Source: Planctomycetaceae bacterium
Lineage (GTDB): Bacteria > Planctomycetota > Planctomycetia > Planctomycetales > Planctomycetaceae
Assembly (NCBI GenBank): GCA_023260695.1
Contig: JALQUR010000090.1
Coordinates: 1 to 32,577, forward strand
Length of the DNA stretch: 32,577 nucleotides
Direction: 5' to 3'
Below, piece by piece: positions 10,232-18,898 of this stretch (positions are counted from its first letter, which is position 1; every line of letters begins with the position of its first letter). Below the pieces are notes generated by a model. That model was not told the origin of the DNA, did no database searches, and saw nothing but the letters and a program-made list of their open reading frames with translations. A program made the translations under genes and the position numbers.

Positions 10232-10700
10232 GAACAGGGCTCCCCTCGGAAGCATTCAGCAGAATTGTCCGACGGACGAATCCGTAGAGAACTCAAATGG
10301 GCTGACCGGAGTTGCAGGCTGACTCGGAGCGGAAAAACAGGTTCGACCCGAATACACATGCAGCTGGCAACTGACCAATCGCTTTCCACAATAACCGCCA
10401 GGTCTATAACCGCCAGGTCTATAACCGCCAGATCTGTAACCGCCAGACCTGTAACCGCCAGATCTGTCGTTGGCAGATGCAGCTGCGCAGGATTTTCAGG
10501 AAACATAATCCCTGAGTCACCATCGGCAGTCGCGCGACCATTCAATCCGGAAAAACCTCGGTTCCAGCATCACGGGACTGCAATTCCACAGCAGATGTAC
10601 CGGTGAACCCCGACAATCGTCCGGATGATCCGAAAAATCTGCCCAGATTACCAGCGGTTCTCCGCAGAAAGACATGACAGTAAAGGGCAGCCGGCGCGGC
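10232..10700. other. Spacer between sthA and the BON-domain gene
   Basis: These 469 bases hold no supported gene. A frame running leftward from 10545 reads LAVTD/LAVID pentapeptides, but only because the 15-bp array at 10391-10465 keeps frame, so I rejected it. The promoter for the BON-domain gene is expected here. Confidence 0.6.
10391..10465. repeat. 15-bp tandem array, five units
   Basis: Five contiguous 15-bp units: ATAACCGCCAGGTCT twice, ATAACCGCCAGATCT, GTAACCGCCAGACCT and GTAACCGCCAGATCT. Variation is restricted to three positions. It lies about 160 bp upstream of the BON-domain start. Confidence 0.95.
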
Positions 10701-12098
10701 TCACATCAGACGGTTGTAGCCATTCAATGCCGCCACGCGATATGCCTCCGCCATTGTTGGATAGTTGAATGTCGTGTTGATGAAGTACATCAGAGAATTC
10801 TGCGGAGCTGGCTGAGCCATGATGGCCTGGCCGATGTGTACAATCTCGCTGGCATTTACTCCAAAGCAATGCACCCCCAGTATCTCCAGCGTTTCCCGAT
10901 GAAACAACAGCTTGAGCATCCCGATGGGGCGTCCCATGATCTGGGCTCGAGCAAGGTTCTTGAACATGGAGTGTCCCACCTCATAGGGGATACAGGCTTC
11001 GGTGAGCTCCTTTTCTGTGCGTCCCACACTGCTGATTTCAGGACTGGTATAGATCCCGGATGGAATATCCAGCAGCCGCAGCTGCTCCGTTTCCCCGTTG
11101 GCGAGATGACTGGCCGCATATCGCCCCTGGATGTAGGCGGCACTGGCCAGCGCAGGTACACCAATCACATCACCCACCGCATAAATGTGCTCCTCGCTGG
11201 TCTGCAGATGTTCGTTCACGGGAATCTGTCCGCGGTGATTCGGCTCGATGGATGTGTTCTGCAGCCCCAGTTGGTCGGTATTTCCAGTCCTGCCATTTGC
11301 CCAGAGCAGTACATCGCTCTTGAGCGCCTTACCGGACTTCAGATGCATCACGACATGATCATCATGAGTCTCCAGATGATCAAACGTCTCGTCATTGCGA
11401 ATACGAATACCCGTATCACGCATGTGATATGACAGCGCGTCACAGATTTCGTCATCAAGGAATTCCAGAACTCGCGGCCGCGTATTGATCAGATTCAGCT
11501 TCACTCCAAGATTGCGAAACATTGATGCATATTCGCATCCGATCACTCCCGCACCGTAGATCGTCATGCTCCGCGGTGTTTCAGGAAGATTCAGAATGGT
11601 GTCGCTGTCATAAACACGGGGATGCGCAAAGTTGATGTCGGGAGGATGATACGGTCGCGAACCTGTCGCAATCACTATGAACCGCGTCTGCAGAATTGTG
11701 ATGGAACCATCCGCATGTTCGACCTCAACCTGATGCGGTGAACGCAGTGAAGCCTGACCATTGAATAACTCCACCTCGTTCCGCTCGTAGAAACCGCCAC
11801 GCATCCGCACCTGCTGCGAAATGACATTCTGAGCACTGCGGCGAAGATCCTGAAAGCTGACCTCCGGCTGGCTGCTGCGAGGAATCAGTGCACTGTTGTC
11901 CAACAGCCGGTAGATGGATGTGCGCAGCGACTTTGATGGAATCGTCCCCAGATGAGTGCAGGCTCCGCCAATTTCTGCCATCCGCTCCACAGCACAGACT
12001 GACAGGCCTCGTTTGGTAGCCTCCATCGAAGCTCCCTCACCTCCCGGGCCAGTGCCGATGATGACCACATCAAATTTGCGAGTTGCCTCGTTCTGCAT
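10701..12098 (-). CDS. sthA: Soluble pyridine nucleotide transhydrogenase
   Basis: Flavoprotein that moves hydride between NADPH and NAD+ to balance the two pools in the cytosol. It has 465 residues, matching E. coli SthA (466). FAD-binding GTGPGG is at 15-20. The disulfide-reductase signature appears as [16 protein letters not shown]: only C47 is present and Thr replaces the second redox Cys, which distinguishes SthA from lipoamide dehydrogenase. The second Rossmann motif is [13 protein letters not shown], and the C-terminal FAD motif is [19 protein letters not shown]. The dimerisation domain ends the protein. The start at 12098 is chosen over a 16-residue longer frame by length and homology. 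The gene appears to be transcribed alone. Confidence 0.92.
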   Translation of the reverse strand: MQNEATRKFDVVIIGTGPGGEGASMEATKRGLSVCAVERMAEIGGACTHLGTIPSKSLRTSIYRLLDNSALIPRSSQPEVSFQDLRRSAQNVISQQVRMRGGFYERNEVELFNGQASLRSPHQVEVEHADGSITILQTRFIVIATGSRPYHPPDINFAHPRVYDSDTILNLPETPRSMTIYGAGVIGCEYASMFRNLGVKLNLINTRPRVLEFLDDEICDALSYHMRDTGIRIRNDETFDHLETHDDHVVMHLKSGKALKSDVLLWANGRTGNTDQLGLQNTSIEPNHRGQIPVNEHLQTSEEHIYAVGDVIGVPALASAAYIQGRYAASHLANGETEQLRLLDIPSGIYTSPEISSVGRTEKELTEACIPYEVGHSMFKNLARAQIMGRPIGMLKLLFHRETLEILGVHCFGVNASEIVHIGQAIMAQPAPQNSLMYFINTTFNYPTMAEAYRVAALNGYNRLM

Positions 12099-12420
12099 GA
12101 TCGATTCCCGCTCTCCCGCCGCCAGCGTCTTCGTGGCTGCAGTCAACCTGTTGCCGAGCGTTCAGCTGTTCGAACTGTCTGCCCTGATTCTACTCTGTAC
12201 CCGGTCTGGCGATGCCTGCGGAACTGCTGGTGGAGCAGGGTGGTGCCGCAGAGCAACAACAGCATCAACATCAACATCAACATCAACATCAACAATTTCC
12301 GCAGGCCTGTTCTTCCGCAGGCCTGTTCAGTCTTCTCCGCTCAGTCATGCCCCCAAACCCGCAGATGTCCGTCCGGACTTCCGGTCAGACGGCCAGGCTG
12401 ACTGCGTCAACTGCAGTCAG
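12099..12420. other. Spacer between the M3 peptidase and sthA
   Basis: Gene-free stretch of 322 bp. It contains a (CATCAA)x5 array and a 16-bp duplication TTCCGCAGGCCTGTTC at about 12297-12328. No promoter or terminator with convincing consensus was found. Confidence 0.6.
12263..12292. repeat. Hexanucleotide array (CATCAA)x5
   Basis: Five perfect CATCAA units in the spacer upstream of sthA, about 165 bp from its start, followed by an imperfect sixth. Hexanucleotide arrays of this sort are prone to slippage. Confidence 0.95.
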
Positions 12421-14541
12421 TCAGGAATCCGCGGCGGTAAACCGGGACCCGGCTGCCGGAGCAGAATTCAGCAGTCCAGAGTGCCGCAGCAATGCCTCTG
12501 CATCCGGTTCACGCCCGCGAAATTCGCGAAAAATGTCCATCGGGTGCCGGCTGCCGCCCTGAGCAAGGATGGTGTCGCGAAACTTCCTGCCGACCGACTG
12601 TAGTGCGGCCTCGTCAGTCTGGTCCACCTCCTCAAACGCCCCGTAAGCATCTGCACTGAGCAGTTCTGCCCACTTGTAACTGTAGTACCCGGCTGCGTAA
12701 CCGCCAGCAAAAATGTGCTGGAAGGAGCAGAGGAAGCGATTCTCCGGAAGCAAAGGCAGCAGACTCGTAATGGACAACACCCGCCGCTCAGCATCAAACG
12801 GAGTTTCTGCGCCGTCCGGGTCATAGCTGGAATGCAGCATCAGATCTGTCATTCCCAGCTGCAGCTGACGCAGCATCTGAGTCGCCGCACGGAAGGTCTT
12901 CGCCTGCCGCAGCTTCTGATACAGCTCTTCAGGAAGCGTCTCACCTGTCTCGTAGTGCTTTGCCATTGCCATCAGTGTCGGACGATGCAGACACCAGTAT
13001 TCCATAAACTGACTTGGCAGCTCCACGGCGTCCCATTCCACCCCGTTGATGCCGGCAGCATCACGATCGTCGATCTGTGTGAGCATATGCTGCAGACCAT
13101 GACCGAATTCATGGAACAGCGTTTCCACCTCACGAAACGTCATCAGCGAAGGCTTGTCTGCAACCGGAGGAGTGCTGTTGCAGACCAGATGGGCCACCGG
13201 CAGTCGCGTTCCCGACGCCGAAACCGAACGACCAATACAGTCATTCATCCACGCCCCGCCACGCTTGGTCTGCGGTCGGGAAAATGGATCCAGGTAAAAC
13301 CCCGCGCAACGCTGGCCATCTTCCCCAATCACGTCGTAATAGCGAACATCGTCATGCCACCGTGGTGCCTGCTCGTCCGCACGAACGAATGTGATTCCAA
13401 ACAATATGCGACAGATTCCGAACAGGCCATCCAGCACACGATCGAGCGAAAAGTAGGGACGAAGTTCTTCCTCGGAAAATGAATATGTCGTTTCCCGCAG
13501 ACGCTCCGTCCAGAACGCGACGTCCCAGTGAGCCAATCGTCCCTCGTGCCCCTGCTCGGCAGCAAACTCCGCCAGCTCTTCCATCTCAAGACGCGCCGGC
13601 TCATGAGCAGCCTGCAGCAGCCGATCAAACATCTGCTGCACCGCAGCCTGGTCTTCCGCCATCTTCCGGGACAGACTTAAATCCGCAAAACTGTCATACC
13701 CAAGCAGCTTCGCTTTCTGCTTCCGCAACGCAAGAATCTCTCGCAGCAGGGGACTGTTGTCCACATCTCCGGTACTCGCTCGAGTAATCCATGCCCGATA
13801 CACCTGCTCACGCAGCCCGCGGTCACGACAGTGCTCCATGAACGGCCCGAAACATGGGTAATCCAGAGTGATTCGCCAGGGGCCAGCGTCGGGGTCTGCG
13901 GTACCACCCTCGTTTTCTTCAGCCTGAGCCCATGCTGCCGCGGCAATTCGCCGCAGACTTTCCGGAAGTCCCTCAGCTGCCGTCGCGTCAGTCAGATCAA
14001 GAAACCACGCCCTGGTAGCATCCAGCAGATGATTTGAAAAATCTGAACCAAGCTGTGCCAGCCGCTGTTCAATCTCATTGAATGCTTCACGCTCGGCACC
14101 AGTGAGAGAAATCCCGGCCTGTTCCGCATTGCGAATCAGACGCGCCAGAATCCTGCGTCGAGTCGGACTTAACTGTGTTGCATCAGCAGCGGCTTCAATC
14201 TGCTTCAGGTGACCATACAACGGCTCACTCTGACGCAGTTCCAGCCCCATCTGCACCATACCCGGCATCACACTGTCGTGAGCCTGCCGCAGTGGTTCGG
14301 AGTTGGCTACGCTCATCAGGTGCCCCACCGGAGCCCAGCCATATTCCATCAGTTCATCGATCTGTTCCATCGGCTCAATCGTTGCCTGCCATGACGCCTG
14401 ATCACTGCCTTCCACCTGCCGCAGAATCTCGCGACAGCGTTCCAGAATCACCGTCGCGGCCGGCTCAATCTGATCCGGAGTAATCTCATCGTAGGCCGGC
14501 AGACCGGTGGTTCTGAGCAATGGGTTTTCTGATCTGGTCAT
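12421..14541 (-). CDS. M3-family zinc oligopeptidase (oligopeptidase A-like)
   Basis: A cytosolic metallopeptidase of 706 residues that trims short peptides, such as cleaved signal peptides. The zinc site HEFGH is at 477-481 (LFHEFGHGLQHM), and the third ligand Glu lies about 26 residues later in EWDAVELPSQFMEYW. Other family landmarks are GFYLDPFSRPQTKRGGAWM before it and FAGGYAAGYYSYKWAELLSAD near the C-terminus (each split by short gaps from neighbours). It corresponds to PrlC/OpdA in length and motif order. ATG 14541 is chosen over a TTG eight codons upstream; GGAAAG lies about 11 nt before it. The 5' flank holds no obvious consensus promoter. Confidence 0.95.
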   Translation of the reverse strand: MTRSENPLLRTTGLPAYDEITPDQIEPAATVILERCREILRQVEGSDQASWQATIEPMEQIDELMEYGWAPVGHLMSVANSEPLRQAHDSVMPGMVQMGLELRQSEPLYGHLKQIEAAADATQLSPTRRRILARLIRNAEQAGISLTGAEREAFNEIEQRLAQLGSDFSNHLLDATRAWFLDLTDATAAEGLPESLRRIAAAAWAQAEENEGGTADPDAGPWRITLDYPCFGPFMEHCRDRGLREQVYRAWITRASTGDVDNSPLLREILALRKQKAKLLGYDSFADLSLSRKMAEDQAAVQQMFDRLLQAAHEPARLEMEELAEFAAEQGHEGRLAHWDVAFWTERLRETTYSFSEEELRPYFSLDRVLDGLFGICRILFGITFVRADEQAPRWHDDVRYYDVIGEDGQRCAGFYLDPFSRPQTKRGGAWMNDCIGRSVSASGTRLPVAHLVCNSTPPVADKPSLMTFREVETLFHEFGHGLQHMLTQIDDRDAAGINGVEWDAVELPSQFMEYWCLHRPTLMAMAKHYETGETLPEELYQKLRQAKTFRAATQMLRQLQLGMTDLMLHSSYDPDGAETPFDAERRVLSITSLLPLLPENRFLCSFQHIFAGGYAAGYYSYKWAELLSADAYGAFEEVDQTDEAALQSVGRKFRDTILAQGGSRHPMDIFREFRGREPDAEALLRHSGLLNSAPAAGSRFTAADS

Positions 14542-15079
14542 CGTCAATGATTCTTTCCGACACAAAACAATTCAGCAGCCCCCGCAACATGGTTGCTCAG
14601 GCAGAGCAGTGATGTCTCACAGCATTCGCAGTGTGATCCGCACACAATTCACAAAGGCCTTAATCAGTTTGTTGTACCGCTGCCGGAAAAAATTGCGTAG
14701 TCCAGCCACGGGTGATCGAGCGTCTTCTCGCAACGAAAAACAGGGCTAACCCTCAAAAAATCCGCGACTTCGAAAAAGCTCCACGAACATCGAAACTCAG
14801 GCGTGTCGCATTTGATGATCCCCATTTCCATCTGTATAAATGTCGCAGGCCAAATCACATCTTCAGGAAAATTTCATCCGGTCTTCACGCTGGTTTTTTC
14901 CATGGCCGCCAGACGCTCTCCGTCTGAATCCCCTTCTGTTTTTTCCGACTCCTGCGTTGGTCAACTTCATCAGACTGCTCAGCGGCTTCGCAACATACCT
15001 GCTGCATTTCTCTCGCTGTCCGTCTGCTGTCGTTGATTCACCACGGTCTCCCAAAATCTATTGCTCGGAATCAATCGCA
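14542..15079. other. Divergent spacer upstream of the CsrA-like gene
   Basis: A 538-bp gene-free stretch between the M3 peptidase and the CsrA-like gene. It is more AT-rich than its surroundings around 14740-14900. One good plus-strand promoter candidate lies at 14812-14840. The open frame running into the CsrA-like gene from 14840 has no coding character before 15080. Confidence 0.55.
14812..14840 (+). promoter_or_regulatory. Candidate sigma-70 promoter
   Basis: TTGATG (14812-14817), a 17-bp spacer, then TATAAA (14835-14840) match the housekeeping consensus at 4/6 and 5/6 positions. Transcription would start near 14847 and give a 5' leader of about 230 nt before the CsrA-like gene. This is inferred from sequence only. 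Confidence 0.5.
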
Positions 15080-15268
15080 ATGTTGCAGTCTGCTGAATTC
15101 GATCTGCTGCCAGGACAGACACTCGTCATTGGTTCCACACGCGTGACCGTCATCAGTACCGAAAACGGCGAAGTACAACTGCAGATTGATCGACCGGACG
15201 AAGACAGCGACACGCCGATGCCATTGCTTTGCAGTGATGATGAACTCGTGCTGCAGGCAGTCTGCTGA
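15080..15268 (+). CDS. CsrA-like small protein, divergent
   Basis: A 62-residue protein whose first ~38 residues follow the CsrA/RsmA pattern: hydrophobic start, PGQTLVIG at 11-18, TVIST, then GEVQLQIDRP at 30-39. CsrA is a dimeric mRNA-binding regulator that blocks or stabilises transcripts at GGA motifs. Here the two best-known RNA-contacting regions are altered: the N-terminal LxLxR strand is replaced by LQSAEFD, and there is no Arg equivalent to R44 after the AP/RP turn, but an acidic stretch (DEDSD). It therefore resembles the fold but may not bind RNA in the normal way. The ribosome site is weak (CGGAA). It could also be a chance resemblance in a small planctomycete protein. It stands alone between two gene-free stretches. 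Confidence 0.6.
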   Translation: MLQSAEFDLLPGQTLVIGSTRVTVISTENGEVQLQIDRPDEDSDTPMPLLCSDDELVLQAVC

Positions 15269-15654
15269 AAAGCCTGCCACATTCCCCCCCCAACAAGATG
15301 CAGTGCAACTTCTGCATGACGCTAACAGCGGCATCCGATTTGCGTACTCCTGCAGGCGCGCTATTACGGGTGCGATGTTCTCTGGAAATTCCCCGCTGAA
15401 TGAACTTCTCCATGCTCGCTGGCACTGGCGGTTGACATGCCCAGCCGGGACGCCAGCGCGAAGCGGCAGATCCGCAATCGCATCGGCGAAATCCCTGCAC
15501 ACACAAATAGTTCACACACAAATAGTTCGGGCTCCAGGCATGCTCCGCACAGGTCGCATTCTGCCCACGTGTTCAGCTTGTCCGAGTTCAGCCCGCGCGC
15601 GGTCAGCCGGCCCGTGTTCAGGTGCCCACGTGTTCAGCCGGCCCACGCCACGTC
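15269..15654. other. Convergent spacer with direct repeats
   Basis: 386 bp between the CsrA-like gene and the DUF4345-like gene. No gene is supported. It holds a perfect 15-bp duplication (15499-15528) and a repetitive GC-rich tract at about 15565-15650 in which GTGTTCAGC-like words and CCCACGTGTTCAG recur. No clear terminator was found on either strand. Confidence 0.55.
15499..15528. repeat. 15-bp perfect tandem duplication
   Basis: ACACACAAATAGTTC occurs twice without a gap. It is AT-richer than the flanks. Confidence 0.95.
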
Positions 15655-16050
15655 TCAATGCGGTCCGGCTGGCTTTTCGCAGCAACTTCGATACAGCAAA
15701 ACAGCCGACACGACCAAAAGCACCCATTCTCCGCCGGCCAGGTTCAGGGTCAGCGGAGCAAACCCGGTGTACAGAAAAAAACCAGCCGTGCGAAAACTTA
15801 CCAGCCCGGCGTGAATCAGGACGCAGTGGAGCAGACCGCTGTGCTGCAATTTCGGCGTCAATGCAGACGCAAGAAACACGAGACTCAGACCTGCTTCGAG
15901 CCCCCCGTACACGGTGAGGTATTCGGATTGCCCCGAACCCTGCTGGATCGCCAGGCCCACCGACTGTGATGTTCCCTCAGGATCGACGGAACACCATACA
16001 GCCAGCACCCCATAAAGCACTCCCACTGCAGCCAGAAACAGTCTGTTCAT
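15655..16050 (-). CDS. Small integral membrane protein, DUF4345-like
   Basis: A 131-residue protein with four predicted membrane segments (about 3-20, 46-66, 75-93 and 100-121). Between segments 1 and 2 it reads VDPEGTSQSVG and GSGQSEYLTVYGGLEAGL, a pattern I associate with the DUF4345 family; the assignment is from memory and moderate. Function unknown. It starts 10 nt after the ubiX stop, so it is the last gene of the DUF454-ubiX operon. The start at 16050 excludes an unlikely 48-residue extension that would overlap ubiX. Confidence 0.72.
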   Translation of the reverse strand: MNRLFLAAVGVLYGVLAVWCSVDPEGTSQSVGLAIQQGSGQSEYLTVYGGLEAGLSLVFLASALTPKLQHSGLLHCVLIHAGLVSFRTAGFFLYTGFAPLTLNLAGGEWVLLVVSAVLLYRSCCEKPAGPH

Positions 16051-16060
16051 CACACACTCG

Positions 16061-16762
16061 CTATGTTGCGTCGGGGCCTGAAACGTCCGAAGTACTTTGC
16101 CCCCAGCGACGGCTGAGCTGATGTGGTACATCGAGGTGATCACAGATGCGGGCAACAATGAAATCGACCAGATCACCCATCCCCTGAGGACCATGATAAA
16201 ACCCGGGCATCGCCGGAAGAATCGTGGCCCCCGCCTGACTCAGCCGGACCATGTTCTCGAGCTGAATCAAACCCAGAGGAGTTTCTCGGGGCACCAGAAT
16301 CAGTGGCCGACGCTCCTTCAGCTGCACGTCGGCAGCCCGATGAATCAGATTTGAAGAGGCTCCGCAGGCAATGGAGGACAATGTTCCCATTGAGCAGGGA
16401 CAGACGACCATCCCGGCAATCCGCGCGGAACCACTGGCCGCGGACGCTCGAAAGTCAGCCAGCCCGTATTGCCGCAGGCTGCCGAGCTGCCCCGCATCCA
16501 CGGTCCCAGCCTCTCGAAAGTTCCAGGCGACGTCAGATTGCTGCTGAATCTGCTGAAACATCGACAGCCATCCGGAAGCCCCCTGGTCGTGCTGCGGTGG
16601 CGTCACGCCCAGTTCTTCCTGGAAAACCTGCTTCGCCGCATTGCTGATCACGACATGCAGCTGACAACCTGCACAGAGCAGAGTCTGTACCAGCCGCAGA
16701 GTATAGATGGCTCCACTGGCACCGGTGACAGCCACAACAATCTGTTTTCCTGAATCACTCAT
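16061..16762 (-). CDS. ubiX: Flavin prenyltransferase UbiX
   Basis: Makes prenylated FMN from FMN and dimethylallyl phosphate, the cofactor of UbiD-type decarboxylases. The flavoprotein fold is seen: a GASGA loop at 14-18, and the VVCPCSMGTLSSIACG region that follows. After it come NLIHRAADVQLKERRPLILV, RETPL and the C-terminal MPGFYHGP. The protein is 233 aa, longer than the usual ~200 because of a Gln-rich insertion near residues 50-85. ATG 16762 overlaps the 3' end of the DUF454 gene (16755) by 8 bp, so translation is probably coupled; a start three codons upstream (16771) is equally possible. No ubiD is present in the window, so its client decarboxylase must lie elsewhere. Confidence 0.94.
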   Translation of the reverse strand: MSDSGKQIVVAVTGASGAIYTLRLVQTLLCAGCQLHVVISNAAKQVFQEELGVTPPQHDQGASGWLSMFQQIQQQSDVAWNFREAGTVDAGQLGSLRQYGLADFRASAASGSARIAGMVVCPCSMGTLSSIACGASSNLIHRAADVQLKERRPLILVPRETPLGLIQLENMVRLSQAGATILPAMPGFYHGPQGMGDLVDFIVARICDHLDVPHQLSRRWGQSTSDVSGPDAT

Positions 16763-17312
16763 GCTTTGCATCCGCAGAAGATTCTGAACCGAATGATTCC
16801 CGCTTCTTCACTGCTGGCGCCACGTTGTCCACCGCAGCCTGCCGTTCCAGAAGCGGCAGACGGAAGATGACTATCAATCCAGTCGTCCCCGCGCCCAGGA
16901 CCACAACCTTGATCCAGTTCGGAACACCTGTCGACATCAACGTGATAGACAATCCTGCCGCCACGGCAATCACCGCAGTATTACGAACGCGGCCGCGAAT
17001 TGCCCGGTATTGCTGCCAGTCCCGCAAATACGGACCCAACAGACGCGAATTCAGCAGCATCCGGTGCAGACGTGGCGATGATCGAGCAAACAGGGCAACA
17101 GCCAGGAGCAGAAATGGAGTAGTCGGCAGACCCGGCAGAACTGCCCCCAGCACAGCCAGCCCCGTGAGCACCAGACCACAGACGACAAACAGCCAGCGTA
17201 TCGGCGCAGAAGGAGACTGCTGACAATCTTCCTGAAGACGATTGTCGCCACTGTTCGCCTGGCCGTCAGCGGAAACTGAATTCTGCCTGCCTTGTAGCCC
17301 GGATTCCTGCAT
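16755..17312 (-). CDS. DUF454 (YbaN-type) inner-membrane protein
   Basis: A 185-residue membrane protein. The core, about residues 37-150, has the DUF454 pattern. A first membrane segment leads into GAVLPGLPTTPFLLLAVALF, then ARSSPRLHRMLLNSRLLGPYL, and two further membrane segments follow (about 113-130 and 134-152). The family's function is unknown. Relative to E. coli YbaN (about 125 aa) this protein has a polar N-terminal tail of ~36 residues and a charged C-terminal tail. It is the first gene of an operon with ubiX and a DUF4345-like gene and is divergent from the diadenylate cyclase gene. Confidence 0.88.
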   Translation of the reverse strand: MQESGLQGRQNSVSADGQANSGDNRLQEDCQQSPSAPIRWLFVVCGLVLTGLAVLGAVLPGLPTTPFLLLAVALFARSSPRLHRMLLNSRLLGPYLRDWQQYRAIRGRVRNTAVIAVAAGLSITLMSTGVPNWIKVVVLGAGTTGLIVIFRLPLLERQAAVDNVAPAVKKRESFGSESSADAKHE

Positions 17313-17663
17313 TCGCCTGAAGTTGCCTTGCTGCCTGCCTCGCCGTAGTCCCTGCAGACCACAGTTGTTTTTCGTGGATCGTCACCAGAAGTCCAGGACG
17401 ACACATTCCGGACTTCCGCATTCACCGGTAACTAGCGGACTGAAGGTCACCGTGTCACCGTGTCTCCGTGTCTCCGTGTCTCCGTGTTCCCGTGTTCCCG
17501 TGTTCCCGTGTTCCCGTCAGGCGGTTCAGCTGGCCCAGTCGGGGATCCCCAGCGTCCTCCCGCCAGGAAACAGCTGACAGCAACAGACAGAACTGTTCTC
17601 TGAATGGAAATCTCAGGAACAGGACGTTGACCAGTCCCGATCTTAGCTTACACTCGCTGCACC
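17313..17663. other. Divergent promoter region with an octanucleotide array
   Basis: 351 bp between the DUF454 operon and the diadenylate cyclase gene. The middle is occupied by nine 8-bp units (17446-17517). No consensus -35/-10 pair was clear on either side. Confidence 0.55.
17446..17517. repeat. 8-bp tandem array, nine units
   Basis: Contiguous octamers: GTCACCGT twice, GTCTCCGT three times, GTTCCCGT four times. The graded change from one variant to the next suggests stepwise duplication by slippage. The array lies about 145 bp before the cyclase start and about 135 bp before the DUF454 start. Confidence 0.97.
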
Positions 17664-18584
17664 ATGGCTTCAGATTACAGCCGAAACTTCAAACATGTTC
17701 TTCGTTCAGCCGTCCATCTGGCTGAATCGACAGGTTCGTCGGCTGTAGTACTGATCGCTGAACAGCCGCTCGACTTCGGACGCATGCGTCAGGATGCTCC
17801 GGAAGTTCGCTTCATCGTCGGGTCCGACGTTCCGGAAGTTGTCGAAGCTGCACGCAATGCAGATGTCGATGTGGTTTCCATCCCGAACGAACAGCAGACA
17901 CGACAGTTTCAGGTCACTCAGGTACTGCTGGAAGCGATTGCAGACGAACTCCTGCAGACCGGCGACGACGTCATCGTCGTCTACTCCGCCTTTGAAAAGG
18001 ACAGTCTCGACACCGTCACGGCTGTACGCCTGGGGGATCAGCTTTCCAAATTGACCTCCCGCGACCTGCAGCGACTGGAAACAAAAGTTCCGCTCGACAC
18101 CCTGCGAATTGTGGTCGACCTGGCCTGCGAAATCGGCCGGGAAGGGCGGGAAGGCAAGCCTGTCGGAACCCTGTTCGTCGTCGGCAATCACCGCAAAGTC
18201 ATGGAATTGTCTTCTCCCACGATCCATGACCCGTTTCGTGGTTATCCCAAGTCAGAGCGTGCATTGCGGGATGCGCGCGTTCGCGAGAGCCTCAAGGAAT
18301 TGGCGCAGATCGACGGCGCATTCGTGATCTCGTCCGATGGCCTGGCTGTTGCCGCCGGACGTCATCTCAGCGCCACCGCCGACGGCCTCACCCTTTCCAA
18401 AGGACTGGGCTCCCGTCACTGGGCTGCTGCCGAAATCTCGAAGGCCACAGGCGCGATCGCGATCGCCGTCTCAGAATCAACCGGCACCGTTCGCGTCTTT
18501 CAGGACGGGATCATCGTGCTCCGCATCGAACCCATGCGAAATGCCATGAAGTGGCACGACGTCAGCGCAGACGGACACGACTGA
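17664..18584 (+). CDS. Diadenylate cyclase, DacZ-like
   Basis: Makes the second messenger c-di-AMP from two ATP molecules. It has 306 residues. The C-terminal DAC domain (about 165-290) carries the two signature motifs: D217-G-A219 in IDGAFVISSDG, and R251-H-W253 in GLGSRHWAAAEISKATGAIAIAVSES (split here from its neighbours). Most bacterial cyclases have RHR at the second motif. An alpha/beta N-terminal domain of about 150 residues replaces the membrane helices of CdaA and the scanning domains of DisA. This order resembles archaeal DacZ, whose N-terminal part is pyruvate-kinase-C-terminal-like. No transmembrane segment is seen, so the enzyme should be cytosolic. The start at 17664 has no strong ribosome site. 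No c-di-AMP phosphodiesterase gene is adjacent. Confidence 0.87.
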   Translation: MASDYSRNFKHVLRSAVHLAESTGSSAVVLIAEQPLDFGRMRQDAPEVRFIVGSDVPEVVEAARNADVDVVSIPNEQQTRQFQVTQVLLEAIADELLQTGDDVIVVYSAFEKDSLDTVTAVRLGDQLSKLTSRDLQRLETKVPLDTLRIVVDLACEIGREGREGKPVGTLFVVGNHRKVMELSSPTIHDPFRGYPKSERALRDARVRESLKELAQIDGAFVISSDGLAVAAGRHLSATADGLTLSKGLGSRHWAAAEISKATGAIAIAVSESTGTVRVFQDGIIVLRIEPMRNAMKWHDVSADGHD

Positions 18585-18898
18585 CCGTAACCTGTCCGGT
18601 TTGGACGCCCGCTGATTGCCTTGCCCGACGCCAGCACTGTGGTTGTCCACCACTGTAGTTGTCCAGCACTGCGGTTGCTCGCCACGCTTGTCCGCGGGCA
18701 TCCCCAGGTTCTGTCCGCAGCCCGCCTGCACCGTGACGCCCGTGGCAGACGTAGCACTGATTCAATCGCGCCGGCACATCTGAACCGCGCCAACAACCAC
18801 AGGAACAATCACAGCACAGGGCAGGGCAGCTTTGCAGATGCTTCCGCGCACTGCCCCCGGTCAACAACCGCAGTCAGCTTCTTTTGAACTGAAGGTCT
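18585..18898. other. Convergent spacer with a 16-bp array
   Basis: 314 bp between the cyclase and the isomerase-like gene. It holds three 16-bp units (18632-18679). No clear intrinsic terminator and no supported gene were seen. Confidence 0.55.
18632..18679. repeat. 16-bp tandem array, three units
   Basis: Units CAGCACTGTGGTTGTC, CACCACTGTAGTTGTC and CAGCACTGCGGTTGCT are contiguous, just downstream of the cyclase gene. Confidence 0.92.

Noticed and set aside
10391-10465. CRISPR array
   Set aside because: The 15-bp units are contiguous with no unique spacers, and there are no cas genes. The same holds for the other arrays.
10228-10545. 105-codon frame with LAVTD/LAVID pentapeptides
   Set aside because: The repeats arise because a 15-bp DNA array keeps frame. 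The rest of the frame has no protein-like character and it runs into the BON-domain gene start.
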